Part shown: one piece after another, positions 9,211 to 17,066 of the stretch
Position numbering within the stretch: the first letter of the stretch is position 1
Layout of the letters: each line of letters starts with the position of its first letter
DNA from: CAWJFP01 sp963842155
Lineage (GTDB): Bacteria > Pseudomonadota > Alphaproteobacteria > JACZXZ01
Direction: 5' to 3'
Length of the DNA stretch: 64,000 bases
Assembly (NCBI GenBank): GCA_963842155.1
Contig: CAWJFP010000035.1
Coordinates: 124,001 to 188,000 of the forward strand
Notes under the pieces: model-generated
Seen by the model: only the letters and a program-made list of their open reading frames with translations
What the model was told of the DNA's origin: nothing
Databases searched by the model: none
Position numbers and translations under genes: made by a program

Positions 9211-9859
9211 ATGGGCGATCTGCTCGCGCCTCTCGAGCGCGCGCCGGGCGCAGAGGAGCCGCTCGAGGAGGGCGCGGTCCTCCTGCGCGGCTTTGCGCGC
9301 GCGGAGGCGTCGCGTCTCTGGCAGGAGATCGAGCGGATCGCCGCCGACGCGCCCTTCCGTCGCATGTTCACGCCCGGCGGCAAGCAGATGTCGGTCGCCA
9401 TGACGAATTGCGGCAGCGCCGGCTGGGTCACCGATCGGGCGGGCTATCGCTACGAGCCGCGCGATCCGCTGAGCGGACGGCCCTGGCCGCCGATGCCGCC
9501 CGACTTCCTTGCGCTCGCCGCGCGCGCCGCAGGCGGCCGGCTATGCCGGGTTCGTCCCCGACGGCTGCCTGATCAACCGCTACGAGCCTGGCGCCAGGAT
9601 GTCGCTCCATCAGGACAAGGACGAGCGCGATCTCGGCCAGCCCATCGTCTCGGTCTCGCTCGGCCTGCCGGCGACCTTCCTTTGGGGCGGTGCCTTGCGC
9701 GGCGACCGGCCGCGCCGGTTGCGGCTCGAAAGCGGCGACGTCGTTATATGGGGCGGTCCTGCGCGGCTGCGCTTTCACGGCGTCGAGCCGCCGGTCCAAG
9801 GCGACCACCTGCTCACCGGTAGCTGCCGGATCAACCTCACCTTCCGCAAGGCGCGTTAA
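9211..9859 (+). CDS. alkB: AlkB-type DNA oxidative demethylase (one frameshift)
   Basis: Fe(II)/2OG dioxygenase that removes methyl groups from 1-methyladenine and 3-methylcytosine. Before the break: FRRMFTPGGKQMSVAMTNCG, GWVTDRAGYRY and WPPMPPDFLALA. A +1 shift near 9527-9535 leads to AAGYAGFVPDGCLINRYEPGA, LHQDKDE (His-x-Asp), VSVSLGLPATFLWGG, RFHGV (second His) and the terminal RINLTFRKAR with the 2OG-binding arginines. All AlkB motifs are present across the shift. A GGAAG ribosome-binding site precedes the ATG. Confidence 0.88.
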
Positions 9860-10169
9860 GGATTTTCAATTTCGTGCGGCGCGCGCCTGCCCGTACTTCG
9901 CGCTCGAGCGGAACTTCGTTAATGCCGCTATCCACTAAATCGATGAAGAGAGGGAGGTCGCCGATCGGAATGGCTGTGTTACCATTTTTGATTCTTAAGC
10001 CTGCGCGCATGGTGCGATGGGACAATGATGCAACGGAGCCAGCGGTTGCCGGGCCCGAAGACCAGCGGCGTTTCCGAAGCGCTCGCCGGCGAAATCATTT
10101 CTGCTGTCATAGGACCCGCGCGCGGGCCAAAAATCCGCAGCCTGGCGCCGTTGAATCGATCGGACGTGA
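9860..10169. other. 310-base gap before the PAS kinase; possible displaced kinase N-terminus
   Basis: No clear gene. An open frame from ATG 10028 runs 55 codons to a stop at about 10193 in the frame that is one base behind the kinase frame. If one base has been inserted near 10170-10192, as in many other genes here, the kinase would start at 10028. The peptide itself (start MQRSQRLPGPKTS) is not recognisable, so this remains a guess. Confidence 0.3.
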
Positions 10170-10261
10170 GCCCTGCCGGACCGGCCTGCGCCTAGAGACC
10201 GGGAGGCAAGCCGGAACGGCCAGAAGAAGAACATTGAACGGGCGCTGGAGAAGAGCGAAGC

Positions 10262-11325
10262 GCGCTTCCGCCAAGTCGTGGAATCGGCGCCGAACGCGAT
10301 GGTGATGATCAATGCGTCCGGCAGGATCGAGATGGTCAATGCCCAGACGGAGCGCCTTTTCGGCTATTCGCGGACGGAGCTTCTTGGTCGGCCGGTGGAA
10401 ATGCTGGTGCCGCAACGGTTCCGCGACCATCACCCGGAATTGCGCAATTCGTTCTTCAAGGACCCGCGAGCGCGGCCGATGGGCGCGGGGCGCGACCTCT
10501 ATGGCCTGAAGCAGGACGGCAGCGAATTCCCGGTCGAGATCGGCTTGAATCCGATCGAGACGGCGGAAGGAACCATGGTGCTGTCGGCCATCGTCGATAT
10601 CACCGAACGCAAGCGGCTGGAGGAGCGCTTCCGCCAGGTCGTGGAATCGGCGCCGAACGCGATGGTGATGATCAATGCGTCCGGCAGGATCGAAATGGTC
10701 AATGCCCAGACCGAGCGTGTTTTCGGCTATTCGCGGACGGAGCTTCTTGGTCGGCCGGTGGAAATGCTGGTGCCGCAACGGTTCCGCGACCATCACCCAG
10801 AATTGCGCAATTCGTTCTTCAAGGACCCGCGAGCGCGGCCGATGGGCGCGGGGCGCGACCTCTATGGCCTGAAGCAGGACGGCAGCGAATTCCCGGTCGA
10901 GATCGGCTTGAATCCGATCGAGACGGCGGAAGGAACGATGGTGCTATCGGCCATCGTCGATATCGCCGAACGCAAGCGGCTGGAGGAGCGCTTCCGCCAG
11001 GTCGTGGAGTCGGCGCCGAACGCGATGGTGATGATCAATGCGTCCGGCAGGATCGAAATGGTCAATGCCCAGACGGAGCGTGTTTTCGGCTATTCGCGGA
11101 CGGAGCTTCTCGGTCGGCCGGTGGAAATGCTGGTGCCGCAACGGTTCCGCAGCCATCACCCGGAATTGCGCAATTCGTTCTTCAAGGACCCGCTGGCGCG
11201 GCCGATGGGCGCGGGGCGCGACCTCTATGGCCTGAAGCAGGACGGCAGCGAATTCCCGGTCGAGATCGGCTTGAATCCGATCGAGACGGCGGAAGGAACC
11301 ATGGTGCTGTCGGCCGTCGTCGACA
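10262..11325 (+). repeat. three tandem copies of a 363-base PAS-domain unit
   Basis: The sequence starting GCGCTTCCGCCA repeats at 10262, 10625 and 10988, an exact 363-base (121-codon) period, with the third copy diverging after about 11325. Only a handful of single-base differences are visible between copies, several of them silent. The repeats keep the frame of the kinase gene. The near identity at DNA level shows recent duplication or ongoing homogenisation. Confidence 0.97.
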
Positions 11326-11981
11326 TTTCGGATCGCAAACAAAAGGAGAAGAGCATCCAGGCGGCGTTAAAGGAAAAGGATCTCCTGCTCGGCGAAATCC
11401 ACCATCGCGTGAAAAACAATCTTCAGGTCATACACAGCCTTCTTGAGCTGCAGGGCTCGAAGATCAAGGACGAAGTCGCGCTGCGACTCCTTATTGAGAG
11501 CCAGAACCGTATCAAATCCATGGCCTTGATCCACCAAACGCTTTACGAATCGAAAGATTTTGCGCGGGTGGATTTCAGAAGCTTCCTCGACACTCTCGTG
11601 CCTACACTTGTGTCGTCCTATAGCGTCGATCCGAGCCTGGTAACGCTTTCGATCGACGCGGCCGAGGTATCTCTGCCGATCAAAGTGGCCGTTCCCTGTG
11701 GCCTTATCGTCAATGAACTCATCTCCAACGCTTTGAAACATGCCTTTCCGGGTGCGCGCCAAGGGGTCATCCAGATCGGTCTGGCCACCGGACCCAATGG
11801 CAAGGTGCTTCTCTCGGTGGCCGACAATGGCGTGGGCATCCCGCGCGAATTGGATTTGGCCAATGCGACGACGCTCGGATTGCAACTAGTCACGCTGCTA
11901 TCCGATCAACTCGGGGCGGATATCACCATGCAGCGGTCGAATCCAACTCGCTTCCTGCTGCGATTCAAGGTCGAATCGTGA
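10278..11981 (+). CDS. sensor histidine kinase with three near-identical PAS domains (HisKA_2 type)
   Basis: At least 567 residues. Three PAS domains in tandem (each SAPNAMVMINASGRIEMVN ... GTMVLSAIVDI) are followed by the HisKA_2 dimerisation motif EIHHRVKNNLQVIHSLLEL with the phospho-accepting His and a HATPase_c domain (ELISNALKHAF, DNGVGIP). No membrane helix, so probably cytoplasmic. Only the GTG at 10278 can start this frame, yet it would cut into the first PAS domain; the frame stays open back to 10170 (KKNIERALEKSEARFRQ), so the true start is probably upstream past a frameshift. Stop overlaps the hybrid kinase start (GTGA). Confidence 0.88.
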   Translation: MESAPNAMVMINASGRIEMVNAQTERLFGYSRTELLGRPVEMLVPQRFRDHHPELRNSFFKDPRARPMGAGRDLYGLKQDGSEFPVEIGLNPIETAEGTMVLSAIVDITERKRLEERFRQVVESAPNAMVMINASGRIEMVNAQTERVFGYSRTELLGRPVEMLVPQRFRDHHPELRNSFFKDPRARPMGAGRDLYGLKQDGSEFPVEIGLNPIETAEGTMVLSAIVDIAERKRLEERFRQVVESAPNAMVMINASGRIEMVNAQTERVFGYSRTELLGRPVEMLVPQRFRSHHPELRNSFFKDPLARPMGAGRDLYGLKQDGSEFPVEIGLNPIETAEGTMVLSAVVDISDRKQKEKSIQAALKEKDLLLGEIHHRVKNNLQVIHSLLELQGSKIKDEVALRLLIESQNRIKSMALIHQTLYESKDFARVDFRSFLDTLVPTLVSSYSVDPSLVTLSIDAAEVSLPIKVAVPCGLIVNELISNALKHAFPGARQGVIQIGLATGPNGKVLLSVADNGVGIPRELDLANATTLGLQLVTLLSDQLGADITMQRSNPTRFLLRFKVES

Positions 11982-14320
11982 TCGCAGCCAAAATCACCGT
12001 TGTGGAAGACGAGCGCATCGTGGCGCTCCATATGAAGCAGCAGTTGTCCAAACTCGGCTATGAAGTCGTTGCGGTCGTCGCTGCCGGCGAGGAGGCCCTT
12101 CAGAGGATCGCGGAATTGCGTCCCGACCTGGTTCTTATGGACATCCACATCGAAGGCGACCTGGACGGGATCGAGACAGCGGCGCGGATACCCCCCGAGT
12201 TGCAGATTCCAGTGATCTACGTCACAGCCTACTCCGAACAAGCGACGTTGGAACGCGCGCGAACGACAAAGCCCTATGGGTTTCTCGTCAAGCCGTTCTC
12301 AGAGCGCGAGCTGAATGCCACGATCCAAATGGCGCTCGAGCGCCACCGCGTGGATACGGCTTTGCGGACCAGTCAGGAGCAAGTGAGGCGGGAACGCGAC
12401 GCGGCGCAGCGCTACCTGGACGTTGCCGGCGTCATGATTCTGGCCCTCGACTCCAAAGGAGTCGTCACGCTGATTAATCGTCGCGGCTGCGCCATTCTCG
12501 GATACGACGACCCCAACGACATCGTCGGCAAGCCGTGGATCGACAATTTCATTCCAAAGCGCATACGCGGTGAGATGCGTGACGCGTTCGGCCGTCTATT
12601 GGCAGGAAAAGACGCTAGCATCGAATTCTACACCAACCCCGTGTTGACCAAGACCGGCGAGGAACGTCTCATCTCCTGGCACAACTCGACTATTGCCGAG
12701 GAGAACGGCCGCAGCACCTGCTCCCTCAGCTCTGGCGAAGACATCACCGAGCGCAAACGGGCGGAGGACAATGTTCGACTGAGCGAGGAGCGCTTCCGAT
12801 CCATTTTCGGCGCTGTAAGCGAGGGCATCTTTATTGTTGACGCGGCAACGGGTACCTTCGTGGAGACCAACACGGCTGGCTACGTGATGTTCGGCTACGC
12901 TGCCGACGAGCTGATCGGCAGCGATATCCAGGCGCTCTCATCGGGTGTCCCACCCTACACGCAACGCGAAGCGGGGGAATGGATTCAAAAAGCGGCAGCC
13001 ACGGGCCTCCCGCAGCGCTTCGACTGGCATTGCAAGACCAAGGCCGGCCGGCTTTTTTGGGCGGAGATTTCAATTCAATTTGCCTCGATCAGCAACCGGG
13101 AGGTGGCCCTCGCGATCATGCGTGACGTCACGGAACGACGAGTGATCGAGGAGCAGCTGCGACAGGCGCAGAAGATGGAGGTGGTGGAACAACTGACCGG
13201 CGGCATGGCGCATGATTTCAACAACCTGCTGGCAGTCATCATGGTCAATCTAGACCTAGTCAGGGAGCGCTGCGGAAAGGACGATGAGCTCGACGAGATG
13301 GCGAGCGACGCGCTTGAAGCTGCGACGCGGGGCGCGGACCTGATCCGCCGCCTCCTCGCCTTCTCGCGCCGGCAGCCGCTGCGCCCCGAACGCATCGAGA
13401 TCAATCAGCTGGTTGCCGGCATGGTCAAGCTGCTCCGTCGCGTACTGGGCGAGAATATCGAGATCTCGCTCAAGACCGCGGCGGGCGCTTGGACTGTCAT
13501 GGCCGATCCGACGCAGCTCGAGGCCGCAATCGTCAATCTCGCCACCAACGCCCGCGACGCGATGCCGGAAGGCGGCAAACTGTCGATCGCCATCCGCAAT
13601 TCGCACCTCGACGAGGACTATACGCGATCCTATGCCGAGGTAACGGCGGGCGACTACGTCGCGATCGAGGTCAGCGACACCGGCGCCGGCATTCCGCCCG
13701 AAATCCTGGGCCGGATCTTCGAGCCTTTCTTCACGACGAAGGGGCCCGCTAAGGGAACAGGACTCGGCCTCAGCATGGTGTTCGGCTTCATGAAGCAGTC
13801 GGGCGGCCATGTGAGCGTCTATAGCGAGCCAGGGGTCGGCACAACCTTCCGTCTCTATCTGCCGCGCGCGGAGCGGGCGGTTGAGGCAGCGGAGGCGACC
13901 GAGCGCCGGCCCAAGCCCAAGGGCGGCAGCGAGAAAGTTCTCGTGGTCGAGGACAATGACGGGATGCGGCGTACCGTGTCGCGCCGGCTCCGCGATCTCG
14001 GCTACGAGGTGCGGGAAGCGGAAAATGCGGCGCGGGCGCTCGATATCCTCCTGCGCGAGGAGATCGACCTGCTTTTCACCGATGTGGTGATGCCGGGCGC
14101 CATCGATGGCGCCAAGCTCGCACGCACCGCGATGGAGCGCTGGCCGCAACTCAAGGTTCTCCTCACCTCGGGCTTCTCCGAGGCGAAGCTCGACGACCCG
14201 GCCTTCCAGGGATTCCGCCTTCTGAGCAAGCCCTATCGCAAGGAGGAGCTCGCCCGCAGCTTGCGCGAGGCGCTGGGGGAAGGGCAAACGTCCGCGGGCG
14301 ACGAACCGCCTGGAGGATAA
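11978..14320 (+). CDS. hybrid sensor histidine kinase with N- and C-terminal receiver domains
   Basis: 780 residues. N-terminal receiver (VVEDERIVA, phospho-Asp in LVLMDIHIEG, VKPFSE) resembles the receivers paired with HisKA_2 kinases. Two PAS domains follow (about residues 140-265 and 270-385), then a HisKA domain with GGMAHDFNNLLAVI, a HATPase_c domain (NLATNARDAMPEGG, DTGAGIPPEI, GTGLGLSMVFGFM) and a C-terminal receiver (VVEDNDGMRRTV, LLFTDVVMPG). GTG start overlapping the previous stop. It can receive phosphate from the upstream kinase and pass it on, possibly to the downstream single receiver. Confidence 0.92.
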   Translation: MIAAKITVVEDERIVALHMKQQLSKLGYEVVAVVAAGEEALQRIAELRPDLVLMDIHIEGDLDGIETAARIPPELQIPVIYVTAYSEQATLERARTTKPYGFLVKPFSERELNATIQMALERHRVDTALRTSQEQVRRERDAAQRYLDVAGVMILALDSKGVVTLINRRGCAILGYDDPNDIVGKPWIDNFIPKRIRGEMRDAFGRLLAGKDASIEFYTNPVLTKTGEERLISWHNSTIAEENGRSTCSLSSGEDITERKRAEDNVRLSEERFRSIFGAVSEGIFIVDAATGTFVETNTAGYVMFGYAADELIGSDIQALSSGVPPYTQREAGEWIQKAAATGLPQRFDWHCKTKAGRLFWAEISIQFASISNREVALAIMRDVTERRVIEEQLRQAQKMEVVEQLTGGMAHDFNNLLAVIMVNLDLVRERCGKDDELDEMASDALEAATRGADLIRRLLAFSRRQPLRPERIEINQLVAGMVKLLRRVLGENIEISLKTAAGAWTVMADPTQLEAAIVNLATNARDAMPEGGKLSIAIRNSHLDEDYTRSYAEVTAGDYVAIEVSDTGAGIPPEILGRIFEPFFTTKGPAKGTGLGLSMVFGFMKQSGGHVSVYSEPGVGTTFRLYLPRAERAVEAAEATERRPKPKGGSEKVLVVEDNDGMRRTVSRRLRDLGYEVREAENAARALDILLREEIDLLFTDVVMPGAIDGAKLARTAMERWPQLKVLLTSGFSEAKLDDPAFQGFRLLSKPYRKEELARSLREALGEGQTSAGDEPPGG

Positions 14321-14324
14321 GCCG

Positions 14325-14690
14325 ATGGCGGTCGTGCTGGTGGCGGATGACGACGCGAAGCTGCGCCGAGCGATTTCGAAGACGCTCCGCGCCCTCGGCC
14401 ATAGCGTGCTTGAAGCCAATGATGGGCGCGAGGCGTTGCGGCTCTCGCTCTCCCACAAGCCGGCCCTGGTCATCACAGACGTCTTTATGCCCATTATGGA
14501 CGGTATCGAGACCATCCGCGAGATCCGACGGGCCGCGCCGGGCATCAAGATCATCGCCATGTCCGGCGGCGGTCTCGGTCAGGATCAGCAGTATCTCGAA
14601 GCCGCGGGAAAGCTCGGTGCGGATCTGACCCTCGGCAAGCCATTTGACATCAGCAAGCTTCGCACTGCCTTGAATGTCCTCCTGGAGTAG
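14325..14690 (+). CDS. single-domain (CheY-like) response regulator
   Basis: 121 residues, only a receiver domain: acidic pocket VADDDAK, phospho-acceptor Asp in VITDVFMPIMDG, switch region MSGGG and the conserved Lys in LGKPFD. No output domain. Starts 4 bases after the hybrid kinase stop, so it is the last gene of the three-gene signalling operon and a likely phosphate shuttle or sink. Confidence 0.92.
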   Translation: MAVVLVADDDAKLRRAISKTLRALGHSVLEANDGREALRLSLSHKPALVITDVFMPIMDGIETIREIRRAAPGIKIIAMSGGGLGQDQQYLEAAGKLGADLTLGKPFDISKLRTALNVLLE

Positions 14691-14743
14691 AGCATAAAGG
14701 CCGCCTCCCGCAGCGCGCCCATCGCCTTGTTTCGGCAATCCAG

Positions 14744-14884
14744 CTAGGCCAGCGCTTCGCTTGTCAATTTGGCCTTGAGCGATATTTCCGCGCTCGTCGG
14801 CCGAGCGCTATGGTCGTTGAATTCATGATCGAGCTTGTCGAGCGTTTGGCGATCCGACGCGCTCAGATCGACGCATTGCGGCAT
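14744..14884 (-). CDS. possible 46-residue protein
   Basis: The 316 bases between the response regulator and the convergent molybdenum-hydroxylase operon hold short open frames on both strands. The minus frame (starts MPQCVDLSASDRQTLDKLD, ends KLTSEALA) has a balanced, acidic-helical composition. An overlapping plus frame of 44 codons from about 14811 (MVVEFMIELVERLAIRR) is equally long. At most one is real and no family is recognised. Confidence 0.3.
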   Translation of the reverse strand: MPQCVDLSASDRQTLDKLDHEFNDHSARPTSAEISLKAKLTSEALA

Positions 14885-15006
14885 CAAGTTGTCCGCGATC
14901 TCGCGAGGCTGACGGCTAAATCACACTACCTGCGTAATCTGTAACAATTGAGCATTATGTTGTTTCGGTTTCTTGCGGCGGCCGGCCTCGGACGCTTCGG
15001 ATTCCG

Positions 15007-16230
15007 TCAACGGCGGCGGCGGAGCCGCCGGAAAAATGCCTTCAGCCTGGCTCGGATCACAGCCCATAGGAGAGAGCCGGCCTCGAGCCGGCTTTCCGTC
15101 GCCGCCGCCCCGGCGGGAGCCGATAGCCGCGCCTCGAGATTTCGCGCAAATCTATCGGCAAGCTGGCCGACCAGATCCTTGACTAGCCCCGAGCGACCGA
15201 ACTGGGCGAGCGGGCCGGTGAGCGCATAGGCGATCGTCACCTCGACGCGCGTGGTTGCCGGTCCCTCCTCGGCAAGTCGATATTCCACCCGTCCTCGCGC
15301 GCGCGACGCGCTCTTGGAATCGCGACCCTGGCCCTCGATGACGCCGCGATATTCGGCCGCTATGCGCGCGACGGTGGCTTCTCCGGCGAACTGCGCATGG
15401 ATCGGGCCGAGCTTGACCGCCATGCTTCCGCTGACGTGGCCGTCTTGCGCGGGGCCATCGAGCCTTGCGCCCGGCATGCAAGAGGCGAGGGCCTCGATAT
15501 CCGCCATATAGTCCCACAAGAGGGCGCGCGAATGGGCGACGCGGATGGTCTGGGTCAGGCGTGTATAGCCGTCCGCGCCCGGCCGATCCGCGCCGGAGGC
15601 TGCGGGCCGAGCGGCAACGGGCCTCGGCCCCGGCGCAGCGGCTTTCGCGGGAGCGACAACCCGCTGGGGCGACGGCCCGCCGGCAGCCGACGACGGGGCC
15701 GGAGCGCCGAGGAGACCGGGCGCCGGGCCTAGATAGCGCGCCGGCGGCTCGAGCTTGTCCAGGAATTTCTCGCGCTCCGCCATGGTCCGCGCGATGGCCC
15801 TGACAATGCCCATATAGCCCGTGCAGCGGCAGAGATTGCCGCTCATTTCGATGCGGATCTCGCGCTCGCTGAGGCCCCCTTTTCGCCGGATCAGGTCGCG
15901 CGCGGCCACTAGCATCCCGGGCGTGCAATAGCCGCATTGCAGCGCATGCTCTTCGGCGAATGCCCGGCGCAGCCGCGCCATCAAGGCGTCGTCGTCGAAC
16001 CCTTCGATGGTGCGGATCTCGGCGCCCTCGCATGCGACGGCATAGGTGATGCAGGATCGCGCGATTTCGCCGTTGATCACGACGGTGCAGGCGCCGCAGA
16101 TGCCATGCTCGCAGCCGATATGGGTGCCGGTGAGGGCGAGATCCTCGCGGATGAAATCCGCGAGATGGGTGCGCGGCTCGACCTCGCGCGCAATCGGCTT
16201 GCCATTGACGGTGATGTTGAGTTTCACCAT
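15007..16230 (-). CDS. molybdenum hydroxylase [2Fe-2S] small subunit fused to a CoxG-like SRPBCC domain
   Basis: 407 residues. Residues 1-160 are a typical small subunit: plant-type [2Fe-2S] ligands Cys40, 45, 48, 60 (GCEHGICGACT), then the second cluster QCGYCTPG and NLCRCTGY. A Pro/Ala-rich linker follows (about 165-225). The rest (TRLTQTIRVAHSRALLWDYM, SCMPGARLDG, GPIHAQFAGEATV) matches the CoxG/SRPBCC family, normally a separate protein in CO-dehydrogenase clusters. CoxG-type domains are linked to membrane or quinone contact, so the fusion may route electrons from the hydroxylase to the respiratory chain. Last gene of the leftward operon. Confidence 0.9.
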   Translation of the reverse strand: MVKLNITVNGKPIAREVEPRTHLADFIREDLALTGTHIGCEHGICGACTVVINGEIARSCITYAVACEGAEIRTIEGFDDDALMARLRRAFAEEHALQCGYCTPGMLVAARDLIRRKGGLSEREIRIEMSGNLCRCTGYMGIVRAIARTMAEREKFLDKLEPPARYLGPAPGLLGAPAPSSAAGGPSPQRVVAPAKAAAPGPRPVAARPAASGADRPGADGYTRLTQTIRVAHSRALLWDYMADIEALASCMPGARLDGPAQDGHVSGSMAVKLGPIHAQFAGEATVARIAAEYRGVIEGQGRDSKSASRARGRVEYRLAEEGPATTRVEVTIAYALTGPLAQFGRSGLVKDLVGQLADRFARNLEARLSAPAGAAATESRLEAGSLLWAVIRARLKAFFRRLRRRR

Positions 16231-17066
16231 GGCGCCATCGCGTCCTGGAACGCGCGGCGCAACGCCACCGCATGAATCCTGAGCTCGTAGGGATCGTGGC
16301 CGAGGCCGGCGCGCGCGAGGCAGCCCATCGCCGCCTCGGTGTCGAATGCGCTCGGCGCCGGGCGCATCCTCGCCGACGACCCGAGCAGGTCGCTTCCATC
16401 GATCACGATCGGACGCGAGCTCGTCGCGCCGGAAACGAACCGCGAGATGCCGCGGTCAGGATCATGGAGGAAAACGCCGATAGCTTCGGCGAATTCGCCC
16501 GTCTTACGGCAGATTTTGTGATAGCCCGCGCGCGCGCCCGGCGTCAATTTCGGCAGGCGGATGGCGCTCAGGATTTCGTCGAATGCCAAATCGCAGTCGA
16601 GCGCGCCGCGCATGAATTCGGCGAGGCGCACCCGCCGCTCGCCGCGCGGCGAGGCGACGATGATCTCGGCATCCATCGCCACGAAGCAGGCCAGCCAGTC
16701 GGCGGCGGGGTCGGCATAAGCGAGACTGCCGCCGAGCGTGCCGCGCGAGCGCACGGCGCGATAGGCGATGCCGCGCGCGACTCGCGGGAGAAAGCCGTTC
16801 GTCGCGTCGGGAATGCGCCGATCCTCGACCGCCGCATGGGTGACGCAGGCGCCGAGCAGGATGCCGTCGCGGCCGTCCTCGACGCGCAGGAGCTCGCGAA
16901 TGCGGGTGATGTCGATGAGGCGCTCGGGCTGGACAAGACGCAGATTGAGCATGGGCCCGAGGGTCTGGCCGCCTGCAAGCAGCTTGGCGCCCGGCGAGCG
17001 CGCCAGCAGTGCTATGGCCTCGGAAAGCGTCGTCGGACATGCATAGTCGAAGGCGACAGGCTTCAT
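16224..17066 (-). CDS. molybdenum hydroxylase FAD-binding medium subunit (CoxM-like)
   Basis: 280 residues of the CO dehydrogenase/xanthine dehydrogenase FAD-binding family. FAD loop motifs are LLAGGQTLGPMLNLRL near the N-terminus and the second one RGTLGGSLAYADPAAD. The C-terminal CO_deh_flav_C domain follows. It carries electrons between the [2Fe-2S] subunit and the acceptor. ATGA overlap with the large-subunit gene upstream and 7-bp overlap with the small-subunit gene downstream mark one operon. No 4Fe-4S insertion, unlike the enzyme at 34 kb. Confidence 0.92.
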   Translation of the reverse strand: MKPVAFDYACPTTLSEAIALLARSPGAKLLAGGQTLGPMLNLRLVQPERLIDITRIRELLRVEDGRDGILLGACVTHAAVEDRRIPDATNGFLPRVARGIAYRAVRSRGTLGGSLAYADPAADWLACFVAMDAEIIVASPRGERRVRLAEFMRGALDCDLAFDEILSAIRLPKLTPGARAGYHKICRKTGEFAEAIGVFLHDPDRGISRFVSGATSSRPIVIDGSDLLGSSARMRPAPSAFDTEAAMGCLARAGLGHDPYELRIHAVALRRAFQDAMAPW

